Positions 44,470 to 53,543 are shown, counted from the stretch's first letter. The stretch is DNA of 64,000 bases from Candidatus Heimdallarchaeota archaeon (GCA_011364965.1 RDOB01000005.1:124001-188000); one strand, 5' to 3'. Notes: generated from the letters alone by a model not told the origin. Numbers and translations: made by a program.

Positions 44470-45129
44470 ATGGCTGTTCCAACCATATTAAGTTATTCAC
44501 CTACATCATTTGATTATGCTCTTGTAAATGTCGTCCGAATAACCGTAATAGTCCAAGCCATACTTTTTCATGGATTTTTAATTTGGTACATGTATCAAGA
44601 AACCCAGAAGAGAGGGAATCCCATTCCGTGGGTATTACTGGTTTTTTTCTCAAATCTTTTAGGTATAATCGTTTACTTCTCTATTGCAAAGGATAAGATA
44701 GACCCAAAAACACGAATTGCATCCGCTCTTTGGTTATTTACTGCATTTCTCCTTATAGTCCGTGGTGGTTTACTACTCATTGAAAGTTCCTCCGTTATCA
44801 TGGGATTCATGGGAAGTTTTTTCTTTCTAATTATGTTATTACCCATAATTCTCTTCATAGAAACATCAGGGATTTTCGCTCTTTATATTGGGTTTCAAGT
44901 GATTAAAGGCTTTTTGGATAGTTCTGAAATCCTAAATAGTTATATTCTTGTAGGATTGGGATTGGGGTCATTTCTCTCTCTAATTCTGTCTTTTGGTATA
45001 AGGAAAGAAATTAACGTCATTCCATATATTGCATTTATTATATTTCTCGGTATCTGGTATATTATAATAGTCTATGCGTGTAGAATTCGGAAGCCAATCC
45101 AACTTCAAAACCATCCGTACGGAAACTAA
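44470..45129 (+). CDS. membrane protein with PLDc_N-like N-terminal segment
   Basis: A 219-residue protein with about six hydrophobic helices. The segment Y-Q-E-T-Q-K-R-G-N-P-I-P-W-V-L-L-V-F-F-S-N-L-L-G, broken by charged turns, recalls the phospholipase D-nuclease N-terminal membrane motif (two helices around a K/R-R-G turn). I see no catalytic domain. The start has a good ribosome site (GAGGTGG eight bases before ATG 44470). Four bases separate its TAA from the next ATG, so the two genes form an operon. Confidence 0.6.
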   Translation: MAVPTILSYSPTSFDYALVNVVRITVIVQAILFHGFLIWYMYQETQKRGNPIPWVLLVFFSNLLGIIVYFSIAKDKIDPKTRIASALWLFTAFLLIVRGGLLLIESSSVIMGFMGSFFFLIMLLPIILFIETSGIFALYIGFQVIKGFLDSSEILNSYILVGLGLGSFLSLILSFGIRKEINVIPYIAFIIFLGIWYIIIVYACRIRKPIQLQNHPYGN

Positions 45130-45133
45130 GTCT

Positions 45134-45838
45134 ATGGAAAATAGAAAACAGATAATGCAAAAATGTCAGCAGGGAGCATTCATTTTTGGCATAATAGCAA
45201 CTAGTTTATTTGTTATCTTCTCAATTATTGCTATGACGTTCTATCCAGGAGGGTATGCGTTTTTCAGCGATCCTCTCAGCCAACTAGGATTTACCCAAAT
45301 TGAAGGGAACTCTAATTTTCTTTCAAGTACTTTATTCAATTCCAGTATGTTCCTAGTTGGTATAGCAGTGGCCTTGATATTTCTAAGTATGCTTCCTTTT
45401 TTCAGTAAGACTCTTATAGAGAAATGGTTTAGTATAACAGGTTCAATTTTCGCTGTTTTTTCAGGAATTGCATTATGTGGCGCAGCACTTACTCCAGGGG
45501 ATATTAATTTCGAAGCACATGTGAAATTTGCTCCATTTACATTTTTATTTGGTATCCTAATGGTAGTTTGTTTTGCAATTTCCATGATTGTTAATAAAAA
45601 CTATCCTAGAAGGTATACCTTCATAACAATCCTCTATGTGCTGATAATGATTAGCTTTTTGACATTCTTGATCATTGGCCCATCCTATGATACCCCTGAA
45701 GGAGCAGCGTTTCAAATAACCACTCAGAAGATAGCAATCTATTCTGAAATGATAACATTATTTCTTTTGTCTTATGGAGGATTCAAATATAGTCAATCTA
45801 GACTTCCCAATATACCAAGAAAGGAAAATTTCCTCTAA
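45134..45838 (+). CDS. DUF998-like membrane protein
   Basis: A 234-residue protein with six to seven hydrophobic helices. F-S-D-P-L-S-Q-L-G-F and S-S-T-L-F-N-S-S-M-F-L-V-G between the first helices match the pattern of DUF998 proteins (S-D-L-G and L-F-N). The function is unknown. ATG 45134 is used; an upstream reading from 45074 would overlap the preceding gene by 56 bases. It ends with TAA. Confidence 0.65.
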   Translation: MENRKQIMQKCQQGAFIFGIIATSLFVIFSIIAMTFYPGGYAFFSDPLSQLGFTQIEGNSNFLSSTLFNSSMFLVGIAVALIFLSMLPFFSKTLIEKWFSITGSIFAVFSGIALCGAALTPGDINFEAHVKFAPFTFLFGILMVVCFAISMIVNKNYPRRYTFITILYVLIMISFLTFLIIGPSYDTPEGAAFQITTQKIAIYSEMITLFLLSYGGFKYSQSRLPNIPRKENFL

Positions 45839-46039
45839 AATCCCCATTAAAGTCGTTTTCTAGTCTATTTCAACTTGATTCAAAGAATAATTGGTTTTGT
45901 CAATTTCATAAACAAATATCCTTAAGAGAATAAATTCAGGAATTTAAAGTCTAGCTAGTATCCGAAAGTTCCATAGTCGGTAATAGTTCTCTATTCGCTA
46001 AAATTACTTTAAAATTATCCGATATTAAGGTAGAAGAAG

Positions 46040-46495
46040 CTAATAATCTTCTGGATAATTCCAAAAACATTTTTCACATTGAATAGGAGTATTTTCAAGA
46101 TTCCAGCAGTTAGTGCAGCTGCGTTCGGGCTCTTTTTCAGGTGCATGGTGTTTAAGCCGCGCGTTACCCAGTTGTTTGAGCTTGGATTTACGAGGTGTAC
46201 AATCTCCCTTGGAATGATAATATAGATATTTAGGTAGAGAAGGAGAAGCATCGGGCTTGGGTAATACAATAAAATTGATCTCTGTAATCCGAAAATGACA
46301 GGTGTGTCAGATTAAACGGGTATGGGAAAAATCTGTGGCAAAATCTTCTTCCTGCCAATTTCTGAAGAACTCCAGCCCAAATTTTTTATGCTGTCTGGTT
46401 GCTTTAGGAAGAATAGCTTCTTCTATTTCCTCTGTATCTTCAGGTTGGTTCGATCTATTAAATTCCTCAATATCTTTCTTTTCTTTACTTATCAT
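46040..46495 (-). pseudogene. zinc-ribbon protein interrupted by an in-frame TGA
   Basis: From ATG 46495 (preceded by GGGAGGGAG) the frame gives an acidic start (K-D-I-E-E-F, E-D-T-E-E-I-E-E), a basic middle, F-S-H-T-R-L-I, then TGA at 46309-46307, and continues without frameshift for 88 residues to TAG at 46040: H-T-C-H-F-R-I-T, P-R-K-S-K-L-K-Q-L-G, and a C-terminal ribbon C-T-N-C-W-N plus C-E-K-C-F-W-N-Y. The Cys pairs and codon pattern after the TGA argue that the downstream part was, or is, coding. The family is not recognised. It might be a nonsense mutation, read-through, or two separate genes. Confidence 0.55.
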
Positions 46496-46735
46496 TTTCC
46501 TTCTATCTCCCTCCCTGTTTGGAGATTTCCTCTTAATGCCATTCGGAGTATTTTTGAATTAGAGTTATGGAGAATTAATAAAAAGTTGAATGTGATAAAC
46601 ATTCGACTTTATATTTATAGAGATCATCCGAATTACAGTACTAATCTAGGGGATAATGTTTCTTAGATATTTAATGCGATATGCAGGTCAAAATATTTAC
46701 AATAAGGGATATATAGAACAGGGAAGCATAACATC

Positions 46736-47605
46736 TTAGAAATTATCATAATCAAAAAAGAGGGGTAATATGATATGAATCCTATTGGGTAGGATCCAGG
46801 AACGGAAGTTGAAGAAAGCTGACACATATACAAGATATTCATAAATAAGCTGGTACCCGGTTCTTTGTGACAGATCTTCTGAGTCATTTAGGAAAAAAGA
46901 AACTGAGACAGAAAAGGGATTAAACATCTCCACTTCAATTTTAATAGGCTGAGAGCACCAATATAGGAGTGTTCGAAAGAAATTTGTTAGAAAATGGGAA
47001 TTTCCCCAGATAACAGGGTCATTAAGTTGTCCATGGTTCATTTCCAATTTATTAAGAATATTAATTGTTGTATGTGAACGATCACCGATATAAAAACTCG
47101 CTTCCCGAAGAATAGAAGATAAAGAAGTAAGCTGAATCTTCTGTGTTGTTCCCAATAACTGAAGCAAATCCGAGGCAACGATTGTAGCTAACTCTTGTCG
47201 TTTTAAAGCGTTAAATATCTTATCTTCAAGAGCTGAGTTCCTAAATGGAATTCTTTTTCCTAGATTCAGAATTAGACTTGATGTGCGGAGTTCATGAATA
47301 CACCTTTCCATCCAAACAGATGTTGTAAAAGCTTTATCAGGGAAGAACTGTATTATTTTATGGGAGTTCCCCTCAATGTTCGAAGAGACAAAAAGCTCTC
47401 CACTTCTAACATCCGGTAGAGAAAAATTCTGAGTCGATGGATGTAATTTGAATAAGTTTGCTAATGTTTGGGAAAAATATTCAATCTGGTTTTTTTCAAG
47501 AGAGATGACCAAAAAGGCGCTAAAAGGAATTTTGAACGGGTCCTCACAGTAATTTCTTCGAGTGAGTGGATTTCTCGTTATTATTTTTTCAAAACTGGGT
47601 TCCAT
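46736..47605 (-). CDS. degenerate PAS/histidine-kinase-like sensor
   Basis: A 289-residue soluble protein. About residues 26-90 look like a PAS domain (S-A-F-L-V-I-S-L-E-K-N-Q-I-E-Y-F-S-Q-T-L-A-N-L-F). The H-box is clear (R-C-I-H104-E-L-R-T-S-S) and is followed by two helices and a region positioned like a HATPase (S-H-F-L-T-N-F-F-R-T-L-L), but the N-box Asn and the Gly-rich ATP lid are absent. It may therefore be a phosphoacceptor or pseudokinase. Its ATG overlaps the end of the 106-residue gene by 17 bases, so the two are co-transcribed. It ends with TAA. Confidence 0.6.
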   Translation of the reverse strand: MEPSFEKIITRNPLTRRNYCEDPFKIPFSAFLVISLEKNQIEYFSQTLANLFKLHPSTQNFSLPDVRSGELFVSSNIEGNSHKIIQFFPDKAFTTSVWMERCIHELRTSSLILNLGKRIPFRNSALEDKIFNALKRQELATIVASDLLQLLGTTQKIQLTSLSSILREASFYIGDRSHTTINILNKLEMNHGQLNDPVIWGNSHFLTNFFRTLLYWCSQPIKIEVEMFNPFSVSVSFFLNDSEDLSQRTGYQLIYEYLVYVSAFFNFRSWILPNRIHIILPLFFDYDNF

Positions 47606-47909
47606 TTTCTACACATAGCATTTTCTTAAGATGTTCCTGCAATTTCTTAAAGATATGTGGATGACTATTACATTTTATCTCAATTAAAGGATCTATCGTC
47701 CTAGAGCTTAAAAGAAAGAATTCTGATTCGATATCTAGGTTAAGGGAATTCAAAAACCATGAAAGCAGAACCCTTCTAGAATTAGAATCATCCTCATCCC
47801 TGAGCTTTAAGACCACACGATCTTCTCCAAAATAAAAATCCTTAAACAGGTAAATTGATAGGAAAAAAAGAAGAAGGGACTCTATTCTAGTATCTTTTTC
47901 ACAAGTCAA
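47589..47909 (-). CDS. 106-aa protein between secreted peptide and sensor
   Basis: It starts at TTG 47909, seven bases after GAGGAT, 23 bases downstream of the secreted-peptide gene. The sequence has a hydrophobic stretch (L-L-L-F-F-L-S-I-Y-L), R-V-V-L-K-L-R-D-E-D-D-S-N-S-R-R, and a basic C-terminal helix (K-K-L-Q-E-H-L-K-K-M). It is not secreted as judged by eye and no family is recognised. Its position, overlapping the sensor gene, suggests a joint function, for example an adaptor. It ends with TGA inside the next gene. Confidence 0.5.
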   Translation of the reverse strand: MTCEKDTRIESLLLFFLSIYLFKDFYFGEDRVVLKLRDEDDSNSRRVLLSWFLNSLNLDIESEFFLLSSRTIDPLIEIKCNSHPHIFKKLQEHLKKMLCVENGTQF

Positions 47910-47932
47910 GATCTTATCCTCTGATTAACTTG

Positions 47933-48079
47933 TTAAAATCCAGGTGGAGGAGGTGAATTTGGTGGTGCTGTACCTGTGATAACTTGGATACTAAAAAGAG
48001 TCGCCAGAAGCAACAAGGGAATTATTTTGATGATATAACTCTTACTAGGTTTTCTTAACATTCTCAAATGTCTTCTCAT
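47933..48079 (-). CDS. secreted proline-rich micropeptide precursor, 48 aa
   Basis: From ATG 48079 the frame gives a basic N-terminus (R-R-H-L-R-M-L-R-K), a hydrophobic core (I-I-K-I-I-P-L-L-L-L-A-T-L-F) and a short region ending V-I-T-G-T-A, then P-P-N-S-P-P-P-P-G-F and TAA. That is a textbook signal peptide followed by only 10-12 residues. Short signal-peptide-bearing frames of this type are rare by chance. It is the first gene of an operon with the 106-residue protein and the sensor, and a divergent regulator lies upstream. It could be a secreted signal or a membrane-tethered micropeptide. Confidence 0.5.
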   Translation of the reverse strand: MRRHLRMLRKPSKSYIIKIIPLLLLATLFSIQVITGTAPPNSPPPPGF

Positions 48080-48144
48080 GGGATTTTACACCAGCCCACC
48101 TAAGTATTCATCATTCACTTTAATTCCAAGCAGGATCTTTTATC

Positions 48145-48165
48145 CCATTTTTTATAAAGAAATGA
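48145..48165 (-). promoter_or_regulatory. AT-rich promoter region between divergent genes
   Basis: TTTTTTATAAAG lies at 48148-48159 between the micropeptide operon (start 48079) and the tandem-HTH regulator (start 48228). Both promoters must be in these 150 bases; the strand it serves is not certain. Confidence 0.35.
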
Positions 48166-48227
48166 GCATTCTTGATAAATCTTATACGTTAAAATGTTAT
48201 TTAATGTAGGTGGATGGAAACTAGAAA

Positions 48228-49721
48228 ATGGAAGAGCTGGGGAAGCAAAAATATGTGAATGAGGAAATTTTATCTGTAAAATTTCCCTCCCAAGCAACCC
48301 CGATTGAGAAGGAATTTTTTTCCAGCTTAACAAGATATTACGAAAAAATAAAAATTAATTGTAAAGAATCAAAATCGGTACCTAAAATCTGCAACAATTT
48401 ATATGAAAAGGATACTGTACCATTTCTCAATAGGTGGCACGAGCATTTTTCCTTTCTTCAACCGAGCCCAACCTATTCTGGTTGGCCTTACTATTCTTTC
48501 GAATTACACCTACCAGATAAAGTAGTCCTAATACCCCATAGAGCGGTTGTTTATGAATTTATCAATCCTGATAATGTAATAAAAACCAAAATATCCAATC
48601 TTAGAAATATTTCGGAATTTGTACAATTGTTCAACCGCTTTTATACAAATATAAGTGTCAATTTAAATTTAAATGATCTCAAAATTATCAAAGGGCTTAC
48701 ATCCAAACGTTTTTTACAAAGTAGTTCTCGATTTCCGACTAATGAGAAGATGGCGAAATTATGTGGATGTACCCGTCAAACGTTTACCAGAAGATTCGAC
48801 GTTCTAACAACTGGTCTCTCCGTCATTTATCTAAATTGTAGAATTGATGTTGGTAGACTCGGTTACGAAACATTTAACTCTATACTTCCTTTAAACCAAT
48901 TTGAAAAAGTCAGGGAAGAGTGCGAAAAATATTGTCTAGCTGTAATACCAATTAATACATTTTCAAATATCTCACATACCGAATCATATTATCTTATTAT
49001 AAGCCAAATTCCAATTCATCGAAATGATTCTTATTCGATTCTCTCAAATGGGGCACATGGATCATTTCATCAGCGATTATCACAAGCTTATATTGGATGG
49101 AATCTCAAAACGATCCATCCAGACTCTAATCTTCGGTGGAAAGTTCTTCCACCGATTCTTTCGACACAAACTTGGACAGACCATATAATATCCGAAAATA
49201 ATGGGATTTTTTATGATTTAAACCCTCAAGAGTATAATCCATCTTTGACTTCAAGCGAAATTAAATTATTGAGCTATTTTGAAAAATATGGCTTCGTTCA
49301 AGATAAGAAACTCGCCACCACGCTAGGATTATCATTAAAGACTATTCAGAATACATGGAGACGATTGAGCCAACGCAAACTGTTTCATCGATTTTCATTT
49401 ATTTCTAATATTGGCTTAGACTTTAAACCGTGGATCACCATAATCGGAAAACAAGAATCACATTCCCCTCAACTCATTGAGAATATTGTAGAACATCTGA
49501 AATTCTTCCCATTCTGTTTTTTATTCTTTGAAACTGGAAACCGCGAGAATTCTCATCCAATAATAACAGGAGTGCTTCATATGCCTCCAGCATGGGTGGA
49601 TGACTTCTTTTTTAAAATTTCACTACTTTCAGAATTGCAATTCGATGTAAACGTCAATTTTGCCCATAATCGGATAATAAAACAGAACATCAATCTCGAA
49701 GAAACTTATAATAAAAAATAA
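48228..49721 (+). CDS. tandem-HTH transcription regulator
   Basis: A 497-residue protein with two helix-turn-helix units: about residue 160-185 (R-F-P-T-N-E-K-M-A-K-L-C-G-C-T-R-Q-T-F-T) and about 345-385 (L-T-S-S-E-I-K-L-L-S-Y-F-E-K, L-A-T-T-L-G-L-S-L-K-T-I-Q-N-T-W-R-R-L). Between and after them are ligand- or dimer-type domains of mixed structure, including H-S-P-Q-L-I-E-N-I-V-E-H. The style is that of the Lrp/AsnC-like archaeal regulators, duplicated. It is transcribed away from the micropeptide/sensor operon, which is the arrangement for a regulator of that operon. GGTGGATGG precedes the ATG. Confidence 0.65.
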   Translation: MEELGKQKYVNEEILSVKFPSQATPIEKEFFSSLTRYYEKIKINCKESKSVPKICNNLYEKDTVPFLNRWHEHFSFLQPSPTYSGWPYYSFELHLPDKVVLIPHRAVVYEFINPDNVIKTKISNLRNISEFVQLFNRFYTNISVNLNLNDLKIIKGLTSKRFLQSSSRFPTNEKMAKLCGCTRQTFTRRFDVLTTGLSVIYLNCRIDVGRLGYETFNSILPLNQFEKVREECEKYCLAVIPINTFSNISHTESYYLIISQIPIHRNDSYSILSNGAHGSFHQRLSQAYIGWNLKTIHPDSNLRWKVLPPILSTQTWTDHIISENNGIFYDLNPQEYNPSLTSSEIKLLSYFEKYGFVQDKKLATTLGLSLKTIQNTWRRLSQRKLFHRFSFISNIGLDFKPWITIIGKQESHSPQLIENIVEHLKFFPFCFLFFETGNRENSHPIITGVLHMPPAWVDDFFFKISLLSELQFDVNVNFAHNRIIKQNINLEETYNKK

Positions 49722-49733
49722 CGGAAAAAAGAA

Positions 49734-50822
49734 TCATTCAGTCTTAAAAAAGGTTGAAATCTTCGCTAATCCTTCACTAACTTGAGATAATTCTTGAGCA
49801 TTCCTAGATATTTGTGTAATGGAAGCGGTTTGTTCTTCTGTTGATGCAACAACTTCTTCGGTAGATGCAGAGTACTCCTCAGATTGAGTAGCAAAATTTT
49901 GGAACGTTTCACTTACCATTCCTATTGTGGAACTCAAGTGCGCAAGTAAATTTGTAAATTTCATCTGTGTTTCTTGGGAGTTATGTTTTGATTCTTCAGC
50001 TAATCTCCGAACATTATCTGCCACTACAGAGAATCCTTTTCCATGCTCACCAGCTCGTGCAGCTTCAATGGAAGTATTCAATGCAAGGATATTGGTATTA
50101 TGAGCAATATCTTCAATGATTTGAAGAGAAGATTCAATCTCCTTTCTTGCCAAATTAAATACTTTGAGCAGATTCTCGATATCCTTGATCCCCGCTATGG
50201 CTGATTCTGACTGTATATTCGCTCCTTCACTAATATTTTGTATAGTTGCTGTAACTTCTTCTGATATGGCAGTAAGTTCCTCGGAAGTTGTAGCTAGATC
50301 GTCAGCCAACGTATTTGCTAATTGGGCTGATTTCTTAATTATTCCAATATTTGATTTCAGATTTTCGGTCATTATATGAAAAGATGAGGCCAATTCACCA
50401 AGTTCATCTTTCCGTTGCTGAAGGTCATTACTAATTTTAATTGTTAAATTTCCTTTAGCAATGGATTCTGTGGCTATAAAAGTAACAGATTTAAGGGGAA
50501 TGACCAAACTGCGGTATAAATAAGAAGCGATAGTAGCAATGATGATAAAAGTAATCAGTAAAAGTAAACACATCATCACAATATAAAGAAAAGAGGAATC
50601 CCCCCAGATAGATTTGGCACGGACAAGAATCCCTGTAGCTAACCCCGTATAAACAACCAAGGTTGTCATAGTTATCACAAGCTGTAATACTATCGAATTT
50701 CGGGCTTTCCAAACCCCGACGCCGATAACAAGCCCTCCACTAATCAACATAATACTAACATCGAAAAACATTTCTTGAGCAATTTGTAACAGTCCATTTG
50801 AAAGCGATTGAACGTAAAACAT
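49734..50822 (-). CDS. minimal chemoreceptor-like transducer
   Basis: A 362-residue transducer: about three hydrophobic helices (residues 20-110) with no sizeable extracellular domain, a HAMP (about 112-165) and the signalling helices with [31 protein letters not shown]. Sensing would have to come from within the membrane or from a partner. It lies 12 bases after the cyclase-like gene and shares its transcript. It ends with TGA. Over the signalling hairpin it is closely similar to the chemoreceptor at 29851-31740. Confidence 0.85.
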   Translation of the reverse strand: MFYVQSLSNGLLQIAQEMFFDVSIMLISGGLVIGVGVWKARNSIVLQLVITMTTLVVYTGLATGILVRAKSIWGDSSFLYIVMMCLLLLITFIIIATIASYLYRSLVIPLKSVTFIATESIAKGNLTIKISNDLQQRKDELGELASSFHIMTENLKSNIGIIKKSAQLANTLADDLATTSEELTAISEEVTATIQNISEGANIQSESAIAGIKDIENLLKVFNLARKEIESSLQIIEDIAHNTNILALNTSIEAARAGEHGKGFSVVADNVRRLAEESKHNSQETQMKFTNLLAHLSSTIGMVSETFQNFATQSEEYSASTEEVVASTEEQTASITQISRNAQELSQVSEGLAKISTFFKTE

Positions 50823-50834
50823 CTTTGAAACACC

Positions 50835-52616
50835 TTAATTTTGTAACTTTAAATTTTCTAGCAATTCTATTCCTTTAGGTTCATGACTGAATAAAAAACA
50901 GGCCATTGAAAGATAGATGAATATCGGACCATGAGCTAAATCATTGTAACGAATAGGTCGAGGTCCAGTTCCTTCAGGAAAACTTTTCATTTGACCTTTA
51001 GTTAAGTACTGGAGCCATAAAAGACTTTTTTCAAATAATGGATTTGAAGGATCTAATAAAGCCCAGATAATTGCTGCATAGCAAGTAGATTGTTGTTCAC
51101 TTTTAGAGGAAATGTGTAATTTTGGCGAATAACCTCCATCAGTGTTAACGCTAGTCATTAAGCAATCTAATATTCTGGTTTTGAGTATAGTAGTTTGAGC
51201 TTCAAAGGATGTTCCTTTTGTGAAAGGTGATACTTGAACAAGGTAGATTGCTATCGCAATTTGTGAGAGAGGGTAAATGTCACTAAAGGAATAAGCACAA
51301 TATTTAAAGCTCCCATCCTCCTCTTGTGACTCTAGAAGATTAAGAAAAGCAGAGTTAATCATTTTAATCCTCATTTCTTCATTTATGAGAGTAGGAGGTA
51401 AAAGAGCATATAACATTACTAATCGGGCGGTCATCTCGGCAAGAGTTTCCGTAGAATGAAGATACATCGAAGATCCACCATCATCCCTACTGGTACGTCT
51501 AATAAATTTAAGTCCTCGATTTATCGCTTTCATTATCTCCTCTTTAGTATGATAATATGGTAGAAGCGTCAACATAACAAATATTGTAGTATCTACGTCA
51601 CTTAATAGCATCTGGGGTTGTAGTGGCCAACCTCCATCCTCATTCTGGGAAGTTAGGAGAGAGATTATTGTAGAAAAAGGAGGTTGATTTCCCTCGAAAA
51701 GCCATTTAAAAAAGAAGAAAAGGGAGGAGTTATATAATTTCATTGAATTGAGAACTGATAATCCCCCTTCTTTTCTACTAAGGTATACTTCGGATTTATG
51801 AATCCCATGCTGTATTAAATCAGGATATTTTGTAGAGAGAGCAAAATATTTTACAGTATGTAGAACCAAGAGAGTAAGAAATTGATTTTTTTGCCAAGTA
51901 CCATCATTAGATTGTAATTCAAAGAGATCCCGTAAGTAATTAGACTGGATCAAAGAAGAATCATTATTTTGCTTTCCTACTATAAGCAGAAAGAGATAAT
52001 AGTATACTCTCCTCCAGACATCAATTTCTTCAAGATTGACTCCAGATACGTTTAATTTTGCTGAAATAGACGTTAAAAAGGAATAAATTCTTTCTTTAAC
52101 CTGATCATCTGGACTAGTATATAAAGCGAGTAAGTTGAAAGATAGAATTTTACGAAAATATCGCTTTAAATCACCCTCTTCTGCATCTGTTTTAAATAAA
52201 TCCGCTAAAATTGAATTATATTCACTAATCCAGGCATCAACTTTTCTACTTAGGGAATCGCTAGTAAAATTCTCTGAACAAATATAATAGAGATTAAATA
52301 AAGAATTTTGCAGATGTTGATCAAGGAAAGAAAGGATTGAAGGATTATTAGTTTGTCTAGCAATTTGAATTAAGGTTTCCTCGGAAATGGTTGCTTTTTC
52401 GGGAGTATAAAGAGTGAAATATGATGCTAGTAAGAGGGACTCAAGCAAACGTGCTTCATATCCAAATTCGACAAAACTACTACTTTTTTCAATATGTGAA
52501 TGGATTAGCTGACTAGCGCGATCTAATATCTGTTTGAAAAGCTGTATGAATGGTTGATCAAATAACTCCTCAGGCTTCGGTCTTTTATCAGGTTGGTCTG
52601 AGATTTGGAACTCCAA
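50835..52616 (-). CDS. squalene-cyclase-like alpha/alpha-toroid protein
   Basis: A 593-residue soluble protein with four QW-like repeats (Q235-S-N-D-G-T-W241, Q324-N-E-D-G-G-W330, then S-Q-E-E-D-G-S-F and S-V-N-T-D-G-G-Y), typical of the alpha/alpha toroid of prenyltransferases and squalene cyclases. S-D340-V-D342-T-T lies where squalene-hopene cyclases have the catalytic D-V-D-D-T; the last Asp is Thr. The N-terminal 220 residues lack repeats. A cyclase acting on a polyprenoid is one reading; a non-catalytic toroid is another. It is in an operon with the minimal chemoreceptor. It ends with TAA. Confidence 0.68.
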   Translation of the reverse strand: MEFQISDQPDKRPKPEELFDQPFIQLFKQILDRASQLIHSHIEKSSSFVEFGYEARLLESLLLASYFTLYTPEKATISEETLIQIARQTNNPSILSFLDQHLQNSLFNLYYICSENFTSDSLSRKVDAWISEYNSILADLFKTDAEEGDLKRYFRKILSFNLLALYTSPDDQVKERIYSFLTSISAKLNVSGVNLEEIDVWRRVYYYLFLLIVGKQNNDSSLIQSNYLRDLFELQSNDGTWQKNQFLTLLVLHTVKYFALSTKYPDLIQHGIHKSEVYLSRKEGGLSVLNSMKLYNSSLFFFFKWLFEGNQPPFSTIISLLTSQNEDGGWPLQPQMLLSDVDTTIFVMLTLLPYYHTKEEIMKAINRGLKFIRRTSRDDGGSSMYLHSTETLAEMTARLVMLYALLPPTLINEEMRIKMINSAFLNLLESQEEDGSFKYCAYSFSDIYPLSQIAIAIYLVQVSPFTKGTSFEAQTTILKTRILDCLMTSVNTDGGYSPKLHISSKSEQQSTCYAAIIWALLDPSNPLFEKSLLWLQYLTKGQMKSFPEGTGPRPIRYNDLAHGPIFIYLSMACFLFSHEPKGIELLENLKLQN

Positions 52617-53030
52617 TTATAAGTCACTACTCAATTATGAAGAATATTTACAATGAAATTAATATAAGTAAGAGACGAAATTACTTGATAAATTTCATTA
52701 AAAGACTTCTTATTCAATATAGGACTATTATTTTTTGCTCAAAAATGAAAAAATTTTGATCATCTCGAATTTAAATGACTTAAATTTTAATTAAACTTAA
52801 AAATTTAAATGAAATTGAGTAAATATTCATAATATTACATGATAAGCTGTTTTAAAGGCATTGCATAATATAATGCCTGAACAAAATTAATATTTTTGGA
52901 GGCAATAAAATTAGAAGACTTAAGATATTCAATTACTAGAAATTACTAGTTACTAGATGCAATGTTCATCTTTAAAATTGAAGTCGCTAAAAATAACTGT
53001 GGTTTCTTTGGGACAACAGAATGTGGGGAA
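52617..53030. other. AT-rich intergenic stretch
   Basis: About 410 very AT-rich bases between the cyclase-like gene and the archaemetzincin gene, both on the minus strand; the first 150 bases should hold the promoter of the cyclase gene. Short frames in it (for example 52957-53148, which overlaps the archaemetzincin gene) look accidental. I see no repeat or RNA-like structure. Confidence 0.4.
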
Positions 53031-53543
53031 TTACCCCTTCATTAGCTTCTGTAGCTTCTGGAGACATTTCGGGCAAAATTTGCTATTTTTCTGTTTAGCT
53101 TCCCACACACTATTAGAGAAGGTCATTACGCAGGGAAGGATGCAGTGACTCAACCCGAAGACATGGCCTAGTTCATGGATTACCTCCTTTTGGACAAAGT
53201 CAGGATTATTTTCAAGTCTTGCAACAGAGACCACAGCACCTAGTCCATCAGAGGCGATACCAAAGACAAAATTCATATAGGGGACAAAAAGATCGTGAAA
53301 AACTAGCAATACAATGAGATTTAAACGAGAGCGGGAAGCTGCAAATTTCAAGAGACATTGGGCATTATATTGGGAGCGAGCTTCAACCCAGCAGGAACGT
53401 GGTAGCTGTTCGGCGATTAGGTGATTAATAGTTTGAAATGAAAAGATCTCCTTTAATGAAGGTTCAAGAGGTTCAATTAAAGATGAAATGATTAGTTGAT
53501 CTACTAGGAGTACCAAGGTTCTAAAATTTCGATACATTAACAT
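53031..53543 (-). CDS. amzA: archaemetzincin
   Basis: A zinc metalloprotease of about 170 residues, counted from an in-frame ATG at 53543; the frame is open to TTG 53597. Using that longer numbering the signature is H141-E-L-G-H145-x2-G-L-S-H151-C152-x3-C156-V-M158 and C175-x2-C178, the archaemetzincin motif with its additional structural zinc site. It should be an aminopeptidase-like or small-peptide-processing enzyme of the cytoplasm; the archaeal role is unsettled. The preceding H101-D-L-F-V-P-Y-M-N-F-V-F-G segment is conserved in the family too. It ends with TAA. Confidence 0.93.
   Translation of the reverse strand: MLMYRNFRTLVLLVDQLIISSLIEPLEPSLKEIFSFQTINHLIAEQLPRSCWVEARSQYNAQCLLKFAASRSRLNLIVLLVFHDLFVPYMNFVFGIASDGLGAVVSVARLENNPDFVQKEVIHELGHVFGLSHCILPCVMTFSNSVWEAKQKNSKFCPKCLQKLQKLMKG

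Noticed and set aside
46302..46666. Plus-strand frames opposite the zinc-ribbon gene
   Set aside because: Their hydrophobic, Phe/Ser-rich translations are typical antisense shadows, while the minus strand has a ribosome site and Cys pairs.
48115..48333. Minus-strand frame in the divergent promoter region
   Set aside because: It overlaps the start of the tandem-HTH gene and lacks a ribosome site and motif.
52957..53148. 63-codon plus-strand frame before and inside the archaemetzincin gene
   Set aside because: It is antisense to the zinc-site-coding end of a gene with a complete signature.
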